Part shown: positions 24,799-32,004 of the stretch, one piece after another
Layout: the number at the start of each line of letters is the position of its first letter
Numbering within the stretch: the first letter of the stretch is position 1
NCBI GenBank assembly: GCA_017984635.1
Contig: JAGNZC010000001.1
Span: 1 to 64,000, forward strand
DNA length: 64,000 nucleotides
Direction: 5' to 3'
Source: Crocinitomicaceae bacterium
Lineage (GTDB): Bacteria; Bacteroidota; Bacteroidia; Flavobacteriales_D; Crocinitomicaceae
Position numbers and translations under genes: made by a program
The notes under the pieces: generated by a model
Told to the model about the DNA's origin: nothing
The model's input: the letters and a program-made list of their open reading frames with translations, nothing else
Databases searched by the model: none

Positions 24799-26078
24799 TT
24801 TACTATATCTATTATTTTTTCAAAGAATCGCTCTATTAAACGTTTTTTCTTTGTGATTATTTTTACTTTTCCTTTTAATTGAGCTTTTACAGGAATTGTC
24901 TTTTTAAAACTTGTAATTAACTGTTTAGGGACGTTTAATTTCACTTCATATTTTCCTTCTTTGTCGATTAATGTTATATGTTTAACAACACCTTCAATGG
25001 TTCCATATTCAATTTTAGGGAAATCTAACAATTCAATATTGGCTATTTGTCCTTTTTTTACTTTTCCAGCACCAAAACTTGGAATAACTGAAATTGCAGT
25101 GTATCCCTTTCCTTCAGGAACGATTACAATTGAAGCTTGATTAACGGGGTAAAATTTGTTTACTTGTAGCTGTTTATTAAAAACTATTCTACCATCACAA
25201 GGTGCAATCCAAATAGAACTTTTTTCCCAATCTTTTAAATTATTTTGTAAGCTTACAATAGACAATTGTATTTCTGATTTAGCTTTTTCTTCTTGAACTG
25301 CTACGTCATGTTTTAATAAACTAATTTCTTTTTTTAAAGAATTTAATTGAATCAAATTTTGAACGTATTGTTCCTTTTGATTTTGAACAGATTGCATAGC
25401 CTGTGTTTCGCTTTTTCGATCTTGATTCATCGATTGTTTAGAAATAGCATTTTCTTTTACCAACCTTTCACTACTTTCTAATTCTTTTTGTATCAGCGAA
25501 TATTCTTTTTCAGACAATTTTATTTTTCTACTAGAAATTGTTTGTAAACGTTGTCGGTAAGTGATTTCTTGTAACAAAGACTTTACTTTCATATTGAGTA
25601 AATCATCTTTTTGTATACGATTCCATTCATCAATTTTGAGTTTCAATTCACTCCATTGATTCTGGAAAGCACCTAAACGATTTAATTGAGATAGTGGTGT
25701 AAGTATTTTATTTAGGGAGAGTTGTTTTTCTGAAAGTGTATTAAGTTCTGTTTGAGCTTGGTAAATATCTTCAGAATATGCTCTATTATCAAATTCAGCT
25801 AAAATTTGTCCTTTTTTGACAATTGCTTGATCGAGGACATTAACTTTTTTCAATTGAATATATAGTTGATTCGTTAATTCGATAGGTGGTTCTATTGTTG
25901 ATACCATAACTTCACCTTCGATTTCATCAGGGTATTCAATAATCCATGATAATAATCCAGCGATTAATAATAAAATAAAAAATAAAGTATTGCCACTTCT
26001 TACAATCCATGATGGTGTATGAGAAAGCATTTCATTCATTGGCTCGCTTTTTAGTTCGATTTGATTCAATTGTTCCAT
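24795..26078 (-). CDS. HlyD-family periplasmic adaptor of the RiPP exporter
   Basis: The 427-residue protein has one membrane helix near residues 27-48 (SGNTLFFILLLIAGLLSWII), a beta barrel-lipoyl hairpin start (QAIVKKGQILAEFDNRAYSEDI), a long coiled coil up to about residue 285, and the returning lipoyl half (IWIAPCDGRIVFNKQLQVNKFYPV). This is the type of adaptor that joins C39-peptidase ABC transporters to TolC. Its ATG shares a base with the stop of the GxxExxY gene (TAATG). Confidence 0.88.
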   Translation of the reverse strand: MEQLNQIELKSEPMNEMLSHTPSWIVRSGNTLFFILLLIAGLLSWIIEYPDEIEGEVMVSTIEPPIELTNQLYIQLKKVNVLDQAIVKKGQILAEFDNRAYSEDIYQAQTELNTLSEKQLSLNKILTPLSQLNRLGAFQNQWSELKLKIDEWNRIQKDDLLNMKVKSLLQEITYRQRLQTISSRKIKLSEKEYSLIQKELESSERLVKENAISKQSMNQDRKSETQAMQSVQNQKEQYVQNLIQLNSLKKEISLLKHDVAVQEEKAKSEIQLSIVSLQNNLKDWEKSSIWIAPCDGRIVFNKQLQVNKFYPVNQASIVIVPEGKGYTAISVIPSFGAGKVKKGQIANIELLDFPKIEYGTIEGVVKHITLIDKEGKYEVKLNVPKQLITSFKKTIPVKAQLKGKVKIITKKKRLIERFFEKIIDIVK

Positions 26079-26455
26079 TATAAATTGTTTACAATTCTTT
26101 TAACGCCACTAATTAATTTTACTTCATTAAAATTGATTAACATTCCAAGTTTAATATCAGATAACTTCAAATAAGTCATTAATTGAGCAATATGAATAGG
26201 GAGTATTTCTTTCACAGATTTTAATTCTATGATCACTTTGTTTTCTACTAATAAATCAATTTTATATCCTACTTCAAGATTTATATGTTTATACTCTATT
26301 GGTAATTCAACTTGTTTTTCTACAATTAAGCCTTTTTCTTCTAATTCATATAAAAGGCAATTTTCATATACAGATTCTAATAATCCTGGACCAAGTGTTC
26401 GATGTACTTCAATGGCACAACCAATAATTATTTTTGACAATTCATTTTCATTCAT
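26078..26455 (-). CDS. GxxExxY-family protein inserted in the exporter operon
   Basis: The 125-residue protein has the name-giving motif in VHRTLGPGLLESVYENCLLYEL (G-LL-E-S-V-Y), a PD-(D/E)XK-like core (GYKIDLLVENKVIIELKSV) and KLGMLINFNEVKLISGVKRIV. The family is widespread in Bacteroidota, usually as a lone gene with a recurring flanking sequence, and its function is unknown. Here it sits between the ABC transporter and the HlyD gene. The non-coding stretch on its upstream side carries the flank motifs usually seen with this family. Confidence 0.88.
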   Translation of the reverse strand: MNENELSKIIIGCAIEVHRTLGPGLLESVYENCLLYELEEKGLIVEKQVELPIEYKHINLEVGYKIDLLVENKVIIELKSVKEILPIHIAQLMTYLKLSDIKLGMLINFNEVKLISGVKRIVNNL

Positions 26456-26497
26456 AGGTATTATTTTGAGGGACTTTTAAAGTAAACTTTACTTTTT

Positions 26498-26596
26498 CAC
26501 AACACAAAGGTGCAGAGGACGCTAAGAGTTTTTCAATTTAATTAGAGTAATCAATTTTCATTTATTTCTTTGTGCCCTTTGTTTCTTTGCGTTTAA
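26498..26596. repeat. Repeat-like flank of the GxxExxY gene
   Basis: The gap between the ABC gene and the GxxExxY gene contains CACAACACAAAGGTGCAGAGG on one side and CTTTGTGCCCTTTG...CTTTGCG on the other, so the CACAAAGG-like motif occurs in inverted orientation about 60 bases apart. From memory, similar AACGCAAAG / CACAAAGG sequence often precedes GxxExxY genes in Bacteroidota. Copy number in this genome cannot be checked here. Confidence 0.45.
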
Positions 26597-26628
26597 TTTT
26601 TTTCTCAATTCAAAGGCGAGAAGTAATT

Positions 26629-28845
26629 TTAATGTTCATTTGTCTTTTCTATTTTCTCCAATTCCAATTGATTTTTCACTAGGTTGTAATAACTACCTCT
26701 TAAGTTCAGCAAATCGCGATGTGTCCCTTTTTCTATGATAGTTCCATTATCTATCACAATGATTTGGTCTGCATTTTTTACCGTACTCAAACGATGTGCA
26801 ATTACTACTGCTGTTCGACCTTGAAAAAAATCATTCAAATTTTGCATAATAATAGTTTCATTTTGTGCATCCAATGCACTTGTTGCTTCATCAAAAAATA
26901 AAAATTGGGGATTTTTATAAACTGCTCGGGCAATTAAAATTCGTTGTTTTTGCCCACCACTAATTCCCATTCCTTCAGCTCCAATTTTAGTATTGTAACT
27001 CAGCGGTAGGCTTTCTATAAATTCTTGAATATTGGCTATGTGAACAGCCTTTTTTAATTTTTCTTTATCAATTCGATCTTCTCCAACTGCAATATTATTG
27101 GCAATGGTATCACTAAACAAGAAGCCATCTTGCATTACTGACCCACAATTTTCTCGCCAAACAAATTGAGTAAAACTATTCAAATCAATATTTCCAACTT
27201 TTATTTTCCCATTGATTGGTTCATAAAAGCGGAGTAATAATTTCATTAATGTTGTTTTTCCACTTCCACTTGCCCCAACAATTGCAGTAATCTTATTCTT
27301 GGGAATCAATAAATTGACATTTTTCAAAACTTCTGTGTCAGAACCTACATATCGAAAAGTAAGGTTTTCCAATTCAACCTCGCAGTTATCTGGAAGCTCA
27401 CTTAACCTATCTACACCAGCAGGTTCTTCATCTTCTTTATTGTGAATTTCTGCCAATCGTTCCAAGGATATCCGAGCATCTTGTAAAGAAAAAACAAAAC
27501 CTAAAAATTGAGAAATAGGTCCGTTTAATTGACCTATAATGTAGGAAACTGAAAGCATCATACCTAAAGTTAATTGACCATCAATGACCAATTTTGCTGT
27601 AAAAAAACTAATGAGAATATTTTTCAGTTCATTAATAAAAGCTGCACCTTGACTTTGTAATTGTTCTAATCTTAAACTACTTATTTGTAATTTAAACAAT
27701 CGTACTTGAACCATTTCCCAGCCCCAACGTTTTTGACGTTCTGCATTGTGCAATTTAATTTCTTGCATGCCTGAAATAAGCTCCATGATTTTCATTCGTT
27801 CATCACTCATCTGAGTAAAACGCTTATGATCTAAATCTTTTCGTTTTTTCATGAAGAAACTAACCCACGAAAAATAGATAATTGTTCCTGCTAAGAAAAT
27901 TAAGAATACTGGAATGTTGTAGATAGCCAATACAATACCAAATACAATGAAATTGATGATAGAAAATAGTACGTTTAACGATTGATTGGTAAGTAAATGT
28001 TCAATACGTTGATGATCGCCAATGCGTTGCATGATATCTCCTGTCATTTTTATATCAAAAAAAGCCAATGGTAACTTCATTAATTTGATTAAGAAATCAG
28101 ATACCAAGGAAATATTAATTCGGGTGCTTAAATGCAATAGTATCCAGCCGCGAATAATTTCAACAGATGTGCGACCCAGAAAAACGAATAACTGACCAAC
28201 TAACACAAGGTAAAGAAAGTTTACATCTCTATTTTGAATGCCAATATCGACAACACTTTGTGTTAAAAATGGAAAAATCAATTGCAACAAACTCACCACC
28301 AATAAACCTAAGCCCAATTGAATCATCAACCGACGATAACCTTTCAAGTATTGAAATAAAAACTTAAACCCTTTTTTTACTGTTTGGTCGTCATCTTCTG
28401 ATTCTATTAATCTAGGAGTAGGTTCAAGCAGCAAAGCAATACCTTCTTCCGTTTTTTCATTCGCGTGTTTTCCTATCCAATTATGGATAAACTCTTGTTT
28501 TTCATAAACGAGCAAACCATGACCTGGGTCAGCAACATAAATTTTATTTTTCTTGATTTTATAGACAACAACAAAATGGCGTTCATTCCAAAAAACAATG
28601 CATGGTAAAGGGGCGTTTTCAACTAAATTTATAAAATCTATCTTAACACCTAATGTTTTGAATCCAATACTTTCTGCGGCAAAACTGACACCTTGTAAAG
28701 AACTTCCTGCACGAGTGGTTTCCGAAATTTTCCTTAGTTTTTCAAGAGAAATTGTTCTGCCATGGTATTTGGCCACCATACGAAGGCAAGTTGGACCGCA
28801 ATCCATTGCGTCAGGTTGTTGGTAGAAGGGGAATTTAATCTTCAT
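26629..28845 (-). CDS. C39-peptidase ABC transporter (leader-cleaving exporter)
   Basis: The 738-residue protein combines three domains. Residues 1-130 are a C39 peptidase with QQPDAMDCGPTCLRM (catalytic Cys16, oxyanion Gln10), the His in WNERHFVVVYKI and the Asp in VADPGHG. Residues about 160-450 are the six-helix membrane domain. The C-terminal ATPase has IVGASGSGKTTLMKLL, ISGGQKQRILIARAV, FLFFDEATSALD and VIAHRLSTV. Such proteins cut precursor leaders after a double-glycine motif and export the core. Both precursor peptides in this locus have a GG or AG motif. The ATG lies 11 bases inside the end of the SPASM gene, indicating coupling. Confidence 0.93.
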   Translation of the reverse strand: MKIKFPFYQQPDAMDCGPTCLRMVAKYHGRTISLEKLRKISETTRAGSSLQGVSFAAESIGFKTLGVKIDFINLVENAPLPCIVFWNERHFVVVYKIKKNKIYVADPGHGLLVYEKQEFIHNWIGKHANEKTEEGIALLLEPTPRLIESEDDDQTVKKGFKFLFQYLKGYRRLMIQLGLGLLVVSLLQLIFPFLTQSVVDIGIQNRDVNFLYLVLVGQLFVFLGRTSVEIIRGWILLHLSTRINISLVSDFLIKLMKLPLAFFDIKMTGDIMQRIGDHQRIEHLLTNQSLNVLFSIINFIVFGIVLAIYNIPVFLIFLAGTIIYFSWVSFFMKKRKDLDHKRFTQMSDERMKIMELISGMQEIKLHNAERQKRWGWEMVQVRLFKLQISSLRLEQLQSQGAAFINELKNILISFFTAKLVIDGQLTLGMMLSVSYIIGQLNGPISQFLGFVFSLQDARISLERLAEIHNKEDEEPAGVDRLSELPDNCEVELENLTFRYVGSDTEVLKNVNLLIPKNKITAIVGASGSGKTTLMKLLLRFYEPINGKIKVGNIDLNSFTQFVWRENCGSVMQDGFLFSDTIANNIAVGEDRIDKEKLKKAVHIANIQEFIESLPLSYNTKIGAEGMGISGGQKQRILIARAVYKNPQFLFFDEATSALDAQNETIIMQNLNDFFQGRTAVVIAHRLSTVKNADQIIVIDNGTIIEKGTHRDLLNLRGSYYNLVKNQLELEKIEKTNEH

Positions 28846-29596
28846 TTTCCCAAAGTTCTTTGTTTATTTGAGCAATTTTTTCATGATCGATTGAAAATTC
28901 ATGTTCGTTGGAAATTAAGCCGCATTCTGATAATGTACGATAGCCTTCTTCTCCTTCCCATTTGGCAATATACGGGTTGTAATTACATTCGATTTTATGG
29001 TACCATTCTTCTTTTGAGCGTTTATATGGCAAACGATTATCAACACACATGTGTCTGAATTCACAGTCTTTGCAAACGTCTGTTATTTCTTTATGTACAA
29101 ACCAGTATTTTTGGAAAGCAGGTATAGAAATAATTTTTTTTAAATCTTCAACTGATTCTAAAGCATTAATGTTGCCAAATATTTCATCACATTCAGGTGC
29201 ATTTTTAATTTCGCCATTGGGACCAATATATAGTTTTCGGTTAAAATAAGTTTGGTGTTTTTGGGATTCAGAGAAAAGAGTTATACTAGCATTAAATTCA
29301 ATAAATGTTTTTTTAAAATCACCAATTTTTTTCTTTAAAGTAAAAAACATGGTGTCTTCAAAGTTTTTTTCAAATGGGCTATTTAAAACTATTAATTTTT
29401 TATTTATTGAGAGATTCATAACAAGTTCACCAAATTCATCAGTATAATATTGAGGTAAATATTCACAAACCATTAGTACAGAATGTATGTTGTAATTTTG
29501 TATTATTTTGAAAATTTGTTTAATTTTTTTTAAACTAATAAAACCAATAATAATTATTGTAAGGTGTTTACAAATAGTTTTTTCGTAAAATTCCAT
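28835..29596 (-). CDS. gwsS: SPASM-domain peptide maturase (C-terminal part), grasp-with-spasm system
   Basis: The 253-residue protein ends in a SPASM domain: Cys136 in KNAPECDEIFG, then Cys175, Cys178 and Cys184 in the C-x2-C-x5-C motif (VCKDCEFRHMC), and Cys204 (IECNYNPYIAKW). The segment KLYIGPNGEIK before it is typical of SPASM maturases. No CxxxCxxC radical-SAM motif is present, as expected for the grasp-with-spasm family. Family members are about 330-370 residues, so this ORF appears to lack an N-terminal part; the preceding 79-residue ORF resembles that part and joins by TAATG. It probably binds an iron-sulfur cluster and helps modify the precursor. Confidence 0.8.
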   Translation of the reverse strand: MEFYEKTICKHLTIIIIGFISLKKIKQIFKIIQNYNIHSVLMVCEYLPQYYTDEFGELVMNLSINKKLIVLNSPFEKNFEDTMFFTLKKKIGDFKKTFIEFNASITLFSESQKHQTYFNRKLYIGPNGEIKNAPECDEIFGNINALESVEDLKKIISIPAFQKYWFVHKEITDVCKDCEFRHMCVDNRLPYKRSKEEWYHKIECNYNPYIAKWEGEEGYRTLSECGLISNEHEFSIDHEKIAQINKELWENED

Positions 29597-29835
29597 TAGT
29601 AAATGTATTTTTTTATATTAATTGAATCATCATTAAATTTTATGTAAAATATTGAATTCGTAATAAGACTTGGTGACAAATAATTAAAGTAATTTTCATT
29701 AATTTCATTTACATATTTAATACTTAGTTCATCAAACCATTTAGGTTTTGAATCAATATTAAAATTAGAATTAAAGAAATTATAGCTAGTATTTCTTTTG
29801 AAACCTTCTACAATTGGTGGTTTGAATATCTTCAT
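29596..29835 (-). CDS. 79-aa ORF, probable N-terminal piece of a split gwsS
   Basis: The ORF is very AT-rich and encodes Asn/Ile/Lys/Tyr-rich protein. Its second half (SIKYVNEINENYFNYLSPSL then ITNSIFYIKFN) resembles what I recall of the region directly before the start of the 253-residue SPASM protein in full-length GwsS. The two ORFs overlap by one base (TAATG) in different frames, so either a frameshift has split one gene or two subunits are made by coupled translation. The combined length (332 aa) would suit a single GwsS. Assignment is inferred. Confidence 0.5.
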   Translation of the reverse strand: MKIFKPPIVEGFKRNTSYNFFNSNFNIDSKPKWFDELSIKYVNEINENYFNYLSPSLITNSIFYIKFNDDSINIKKYIY

Positions 29836-29981
29836 ATTTTCACAATGGCTTTATAAAATTTTTCTTTTTTTAAATTTTTCACATCATAAAATTTGTTGTA
29901 ATTAGATTTTTCTTTTACATTGATTTCGATTATTTTAACATAATCATAAATAAGTGGTGTTTTTGTGTTTTTTAAATTCAT
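29832..29981 (-). CDS. 49-aa translationally coupled ORF in the RiPP locus
   Basis: ATG 29981 overlaps the gwsG stop (ATGA) and the ORF's own stop overlaps the next ATG (ATGA at 29832-29835). The peptide starts MNLKNTKTPLIYDYVKIIEI, is basic and Lys/Asn/Tyr-rich, and has no GG motif or signal peptide. I do not recognise it. The double overlap is the main support that it is translated. It could be a small accessory protein or a leftover of the N-terminus of the split gwsS. Confidence 0.45.
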   Translation of the reverse strand: MNLKNTKTPLIYDYVKIIEINVKEKSNYNKFYDVKNLKKEKFYKAIVKI

Positions 29982-30934
29982 TTTAAAAGTTGAATTGATT
30001 CACGATTAATTATATAATTTGCTATTTCGCAATCTAAGTTGTATCCTCCCAATTTTGATAGCCAATCATATTGTCCTTCTGAATTCACTTCTAAAAAATA
30101 ATATTCACCTGTTTTAGAATATATTAAATCAATTGAGCCACTAATTAAATTTAATTTAATCATTAATGAATTGATTTTTTTTTCAATATTAACAGGTAAT
30201 TTTAATTTGAAGTGATTCTGATTCTGATATGAATCCCTCATATCAATATTTTCGTCATTACAACAAAATCCTATAGAATAAAATTTATTTTCAATATAGA
30301 AAGTTCTTATTTCTACTTCCTTATCAATTAGATTTTGAAACATTGTATTAGAAAAATTTCGAATTTCATTTAATTTTATTCTTTGTACTCTTTGAAAAAA
30401 AAGTGAGTTCTTGTAAACTGTAAAAATATTTTCTTGAATAGCTTTTGTAATGATTGATGATTCATCTAAAATATTCAATATATTATTTTTATTGGAACAT
30501 ATTATTGAATCTGGAATTTTTAAGCCTACATCACATGCTGTTTTTAATTGAACTAATTTATTGACAGGATACCTTGATGTAAATCCTATACTTTTCTTTT
30601 GAATCTCACTGTAAATGAAGTCAATTAGCATTTCTTGTTCTAGCCGAAAATATGAATTCGCAACTTTTAAATTAAAATTTACATTTGAAATCTTTAATTT
30701 TTGTATTCTAATTTTACCACTCCGATACCAAAAACAACTAACTTCATCAAAAGAAAAGTTCAGTTTTTCTGTTTTTAAATTTATTTTCAATTTTTCGTTT
30801 ACAAAAGATATCTCAAAATTATTTAATTCTATTTTTTCTAAATCAATGATATGATAATTTACATCATGAAATTTGAACCATTCAATTACATTTACAAAAT
30901 AATTATCTTCGATTGATTTAAATAATACTACCAT
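29978..30934 (-). CDS. gwsG: ATP-grasp peptide ligase, grasp-with-spasm system
   Basis: The 318-residue protein has the ATP-grasp layout of microviridin/graspetide-type ligases: a pre-grasp N-terminal domain, the SRYPVNKLVQLKTACDVGLKIPDSI linker (residues about 120-143), the nucleotide lysine in IITKAI (Lys164), DKEVEIRTFYIENKFYSIGF (about 204-223), and the metal-binding end GSIDLIYSKTGEYYFLEVNS with Asp269, Glu282 and Asn284, followed by EGQYDWLSKLGGYNLD. Related enzymes use ATP to join Asp/Glu side chains to Ser/Thr/Lys side chains of a precursor. It starts 2 bases after the secreted-protein gene and overlaps the 49-aa ORF. Confidence 0.88.
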   Translation of the reverse strand: MVVLFKSIEDNYFVNVIEWFKFHDVNYHIIDLEKIELNNFEISFVNEKLKINLKTEKLNFSFDEVSCFWYRSGKIRIQKLKISNVNFNLKVANSYFRLEQEMLIDFIYSEIQKKSIGFTSRYPVNKLVQLKTACDVGLKIPDSIICSNKNNILNILDESSIITKAIQENIFTVYKNSLFFQRVQRIKLNEIRNFSNTMFQNLIDKEVEIRTFYIENKFYSIGFCCNDENIDMRDSYQNQNHFKLKLPVNIEKKINSLMIKLNLISGSIDLIYSKTGEYYFLEVNSEGQYDWLSKLGGYNLDCEIANYIINRESIQLLK

Positions 30935-30936
30935 AA

Positions 30937-31638
30937 TTAAAATGAAGGTTTTACAGAGGTTAAATTGAAGTTTATTGTCACACCATTATATATGACATAC
31001 TTCATATAAAGTATTCCGTAATTTTCATGAAAAAGATAAATCAATGATGATTTTCCTAATTTATTATGTTCACCAATAGCCGAAATCAAAGTACAATTTG
31101 ATATCGTTTTACCATCAAGTTCATAATTTTCTGAACCTATTACCTCATAAGAGTTACTAACCTTACCTTTTAGTTTACCCCAACCAAATAATATAATAGT
31201 ATTTGAATTCCATTTTGCACCCAAAAACAATTTGTTAAAGTAAATCATAGGAAATGGAACTATTTCAGTGTATATGTATTGATTAGATCGAAAAGGATGC
31301 ATCCAATAACTTGTTGAATCATCGATGTATCCAGATGTTGCTTTAGATGAGACTCTTATTCCTTTTTTGTGATTAATAGGATTTGGTATTTTGCTAACGA
31401 TTGAATCGCATACAGAATATATTATTTCGCATTTTTGCTGTCTTTTATCTATTTCCCAAATTGTTAATTTAGGCTTATAAATAATCTCCTCAAAGGTCTC
31501 GTTACCTAAATAATCTTTATAGTGCGCATAATAAAATAATTCAACTAATGAATCATGAATTTTATTATGATTTTGTGCGTTTATATAACTTTGACTCATG
31601 GTTAAGCAGAGTACAATAATAATTTTAGTAAATTTCAA
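30937..31638 (-). CDS. Secreted protein of unknown function in the RiPP locus
   Basis: The 233-residue protein begins at TTG 31638, giving a clean signal peptide (MKFTKIIIVLCLTMSQSYINAQ); the next ATG (codon 14) would destroy it. The mature part is rich in Tyr, Ile and Asn with GLY-containing beta-like strands and no motif I know. It lies between the precursor genes and gwsG, 2 bases from gwsG, so it is cotranscribed with the maturation enzymes. It would sit in the periplasm or outer membrane, possibly acting on the product, its export or immunity. That role is speculative. Confidence 0.65.
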   Translation of the reverse strand: MKFTKIIIVLCLTMSQSYINAQNHNKIHDSLVELFYYAHYKDYLGNETFEEIIYKPKLTIWEIDKRQQKCEIIYSVCDSIVSKIPNPINHKKGIRVSSKATSGYIDDSTSYWMHPFRSNQYIYTEIVPFPMIYFNKLFLGAKWNSNTIILFGWGKLKGKVSNSYEVIGSENYELDGKTISNCTLISAIGEHNKLGKSSLIYLFHENYGILYMKYVIYNGVTINFNLTSVKPSF

Positions 31639-31652
31639 ATTAATTTTTTTTT

Positions 31653-31678
31653 ATGGCTGATCGAATTCGATCAGCCAT
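31653..31678. repeat. Perfect inverted repeat between precursor and maturation genes
   Basis: ATGGCTGATCGAA and TTCGATCAGCCAT form a perfect 26-base palindrome. In the minus-strand transcript it would be a 13-base-pair-capable hairpin followed by an A run rather than U, so it is not a standard terminator for the operon; it may stabilise the precursor mRNA end or lower downstream expression. Confidence 0.7.
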
Positions 31679-31689
31679 TTTATTTAATA

Positions 31690-31833
31690 CTATATTTTTT
31701 TCTCAAAATCTACTCTTACTTCCCAACAACCCCAATCATCTTTACCAACATGTGCAGTAATCCTCCATTGCCCGTCTTCTCCTGCTTGTAAGCTTGATAA
31801 ATCTTGTATCGCTTTTTCTTCAAAATTTTTCAT
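31690..31833 (-). CDS. RiPP precursor peptide B (47 aa)
   Basis: The peptide starts MKNFEEKAIQDLSSLQAG, a leader nearly identical at its start to that of peptide A, with an AG cleavage motif at residues 17-18. The 29-residue core has the pattern W-R-I-T-A-H-V, then KDDWGCWEVR and VDFEKK, so it is rich in Asp/Glu and Lys/Thr residues that ATP-grasp ligases can link, and holds one Cys. It lies 24 bases after peptide A and directly before the inverted repeat. It is too short for usual gene finders. Family membership rests on context, leader similarity and the cleavage motif. Confidence 0.8.
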   Translation of the reverse strand: MKNFEEKAIQDLSSLQAGEDGQWRITAHVGKDDWGCWEVRVDFEKKI

Positions 31834-31857
31834 ATTTTTTATTATTTAGTTTACAAT

Positions 31858-32004
31858 TTATTTTTTTTGAACCCATTTAAAATCTGCTCTTGCCCATAGA
31901 TCTCCATTTTCATCTTGCTCTACTGTAGCTGTAACTTCAAATCCAGTTTGACCTCCGCAGACAGTAGAAATATCTACAATAGCTTTTTCTTCAAAATTTT
32001 TCAT
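31858..32004 (-). CDS. RiPP precursor peptide A (48 aa)
   Basis: The leader MKNFEEKAIVDISTVCGG ends in a double glycine at residues 17-18, the cleavage site expected for the C39 transporter in this locus. The 30-residue core has GFEVTATVEQDENG, then LWARADFKW and a Lys-rich end, aligning with peptide B at T-A-x-V, D-x-x-G, W, R and DF. AGAGGG, 18 bases upstream of the ATG, is a weak ribosome-binding candidate. First gene of the locus. Confidence 0.82.
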   Translation of the reverse strand: MKNFEEKAIVDISTVCGGQTGFEVTATVEQDENGDLWARADFKWVQKK

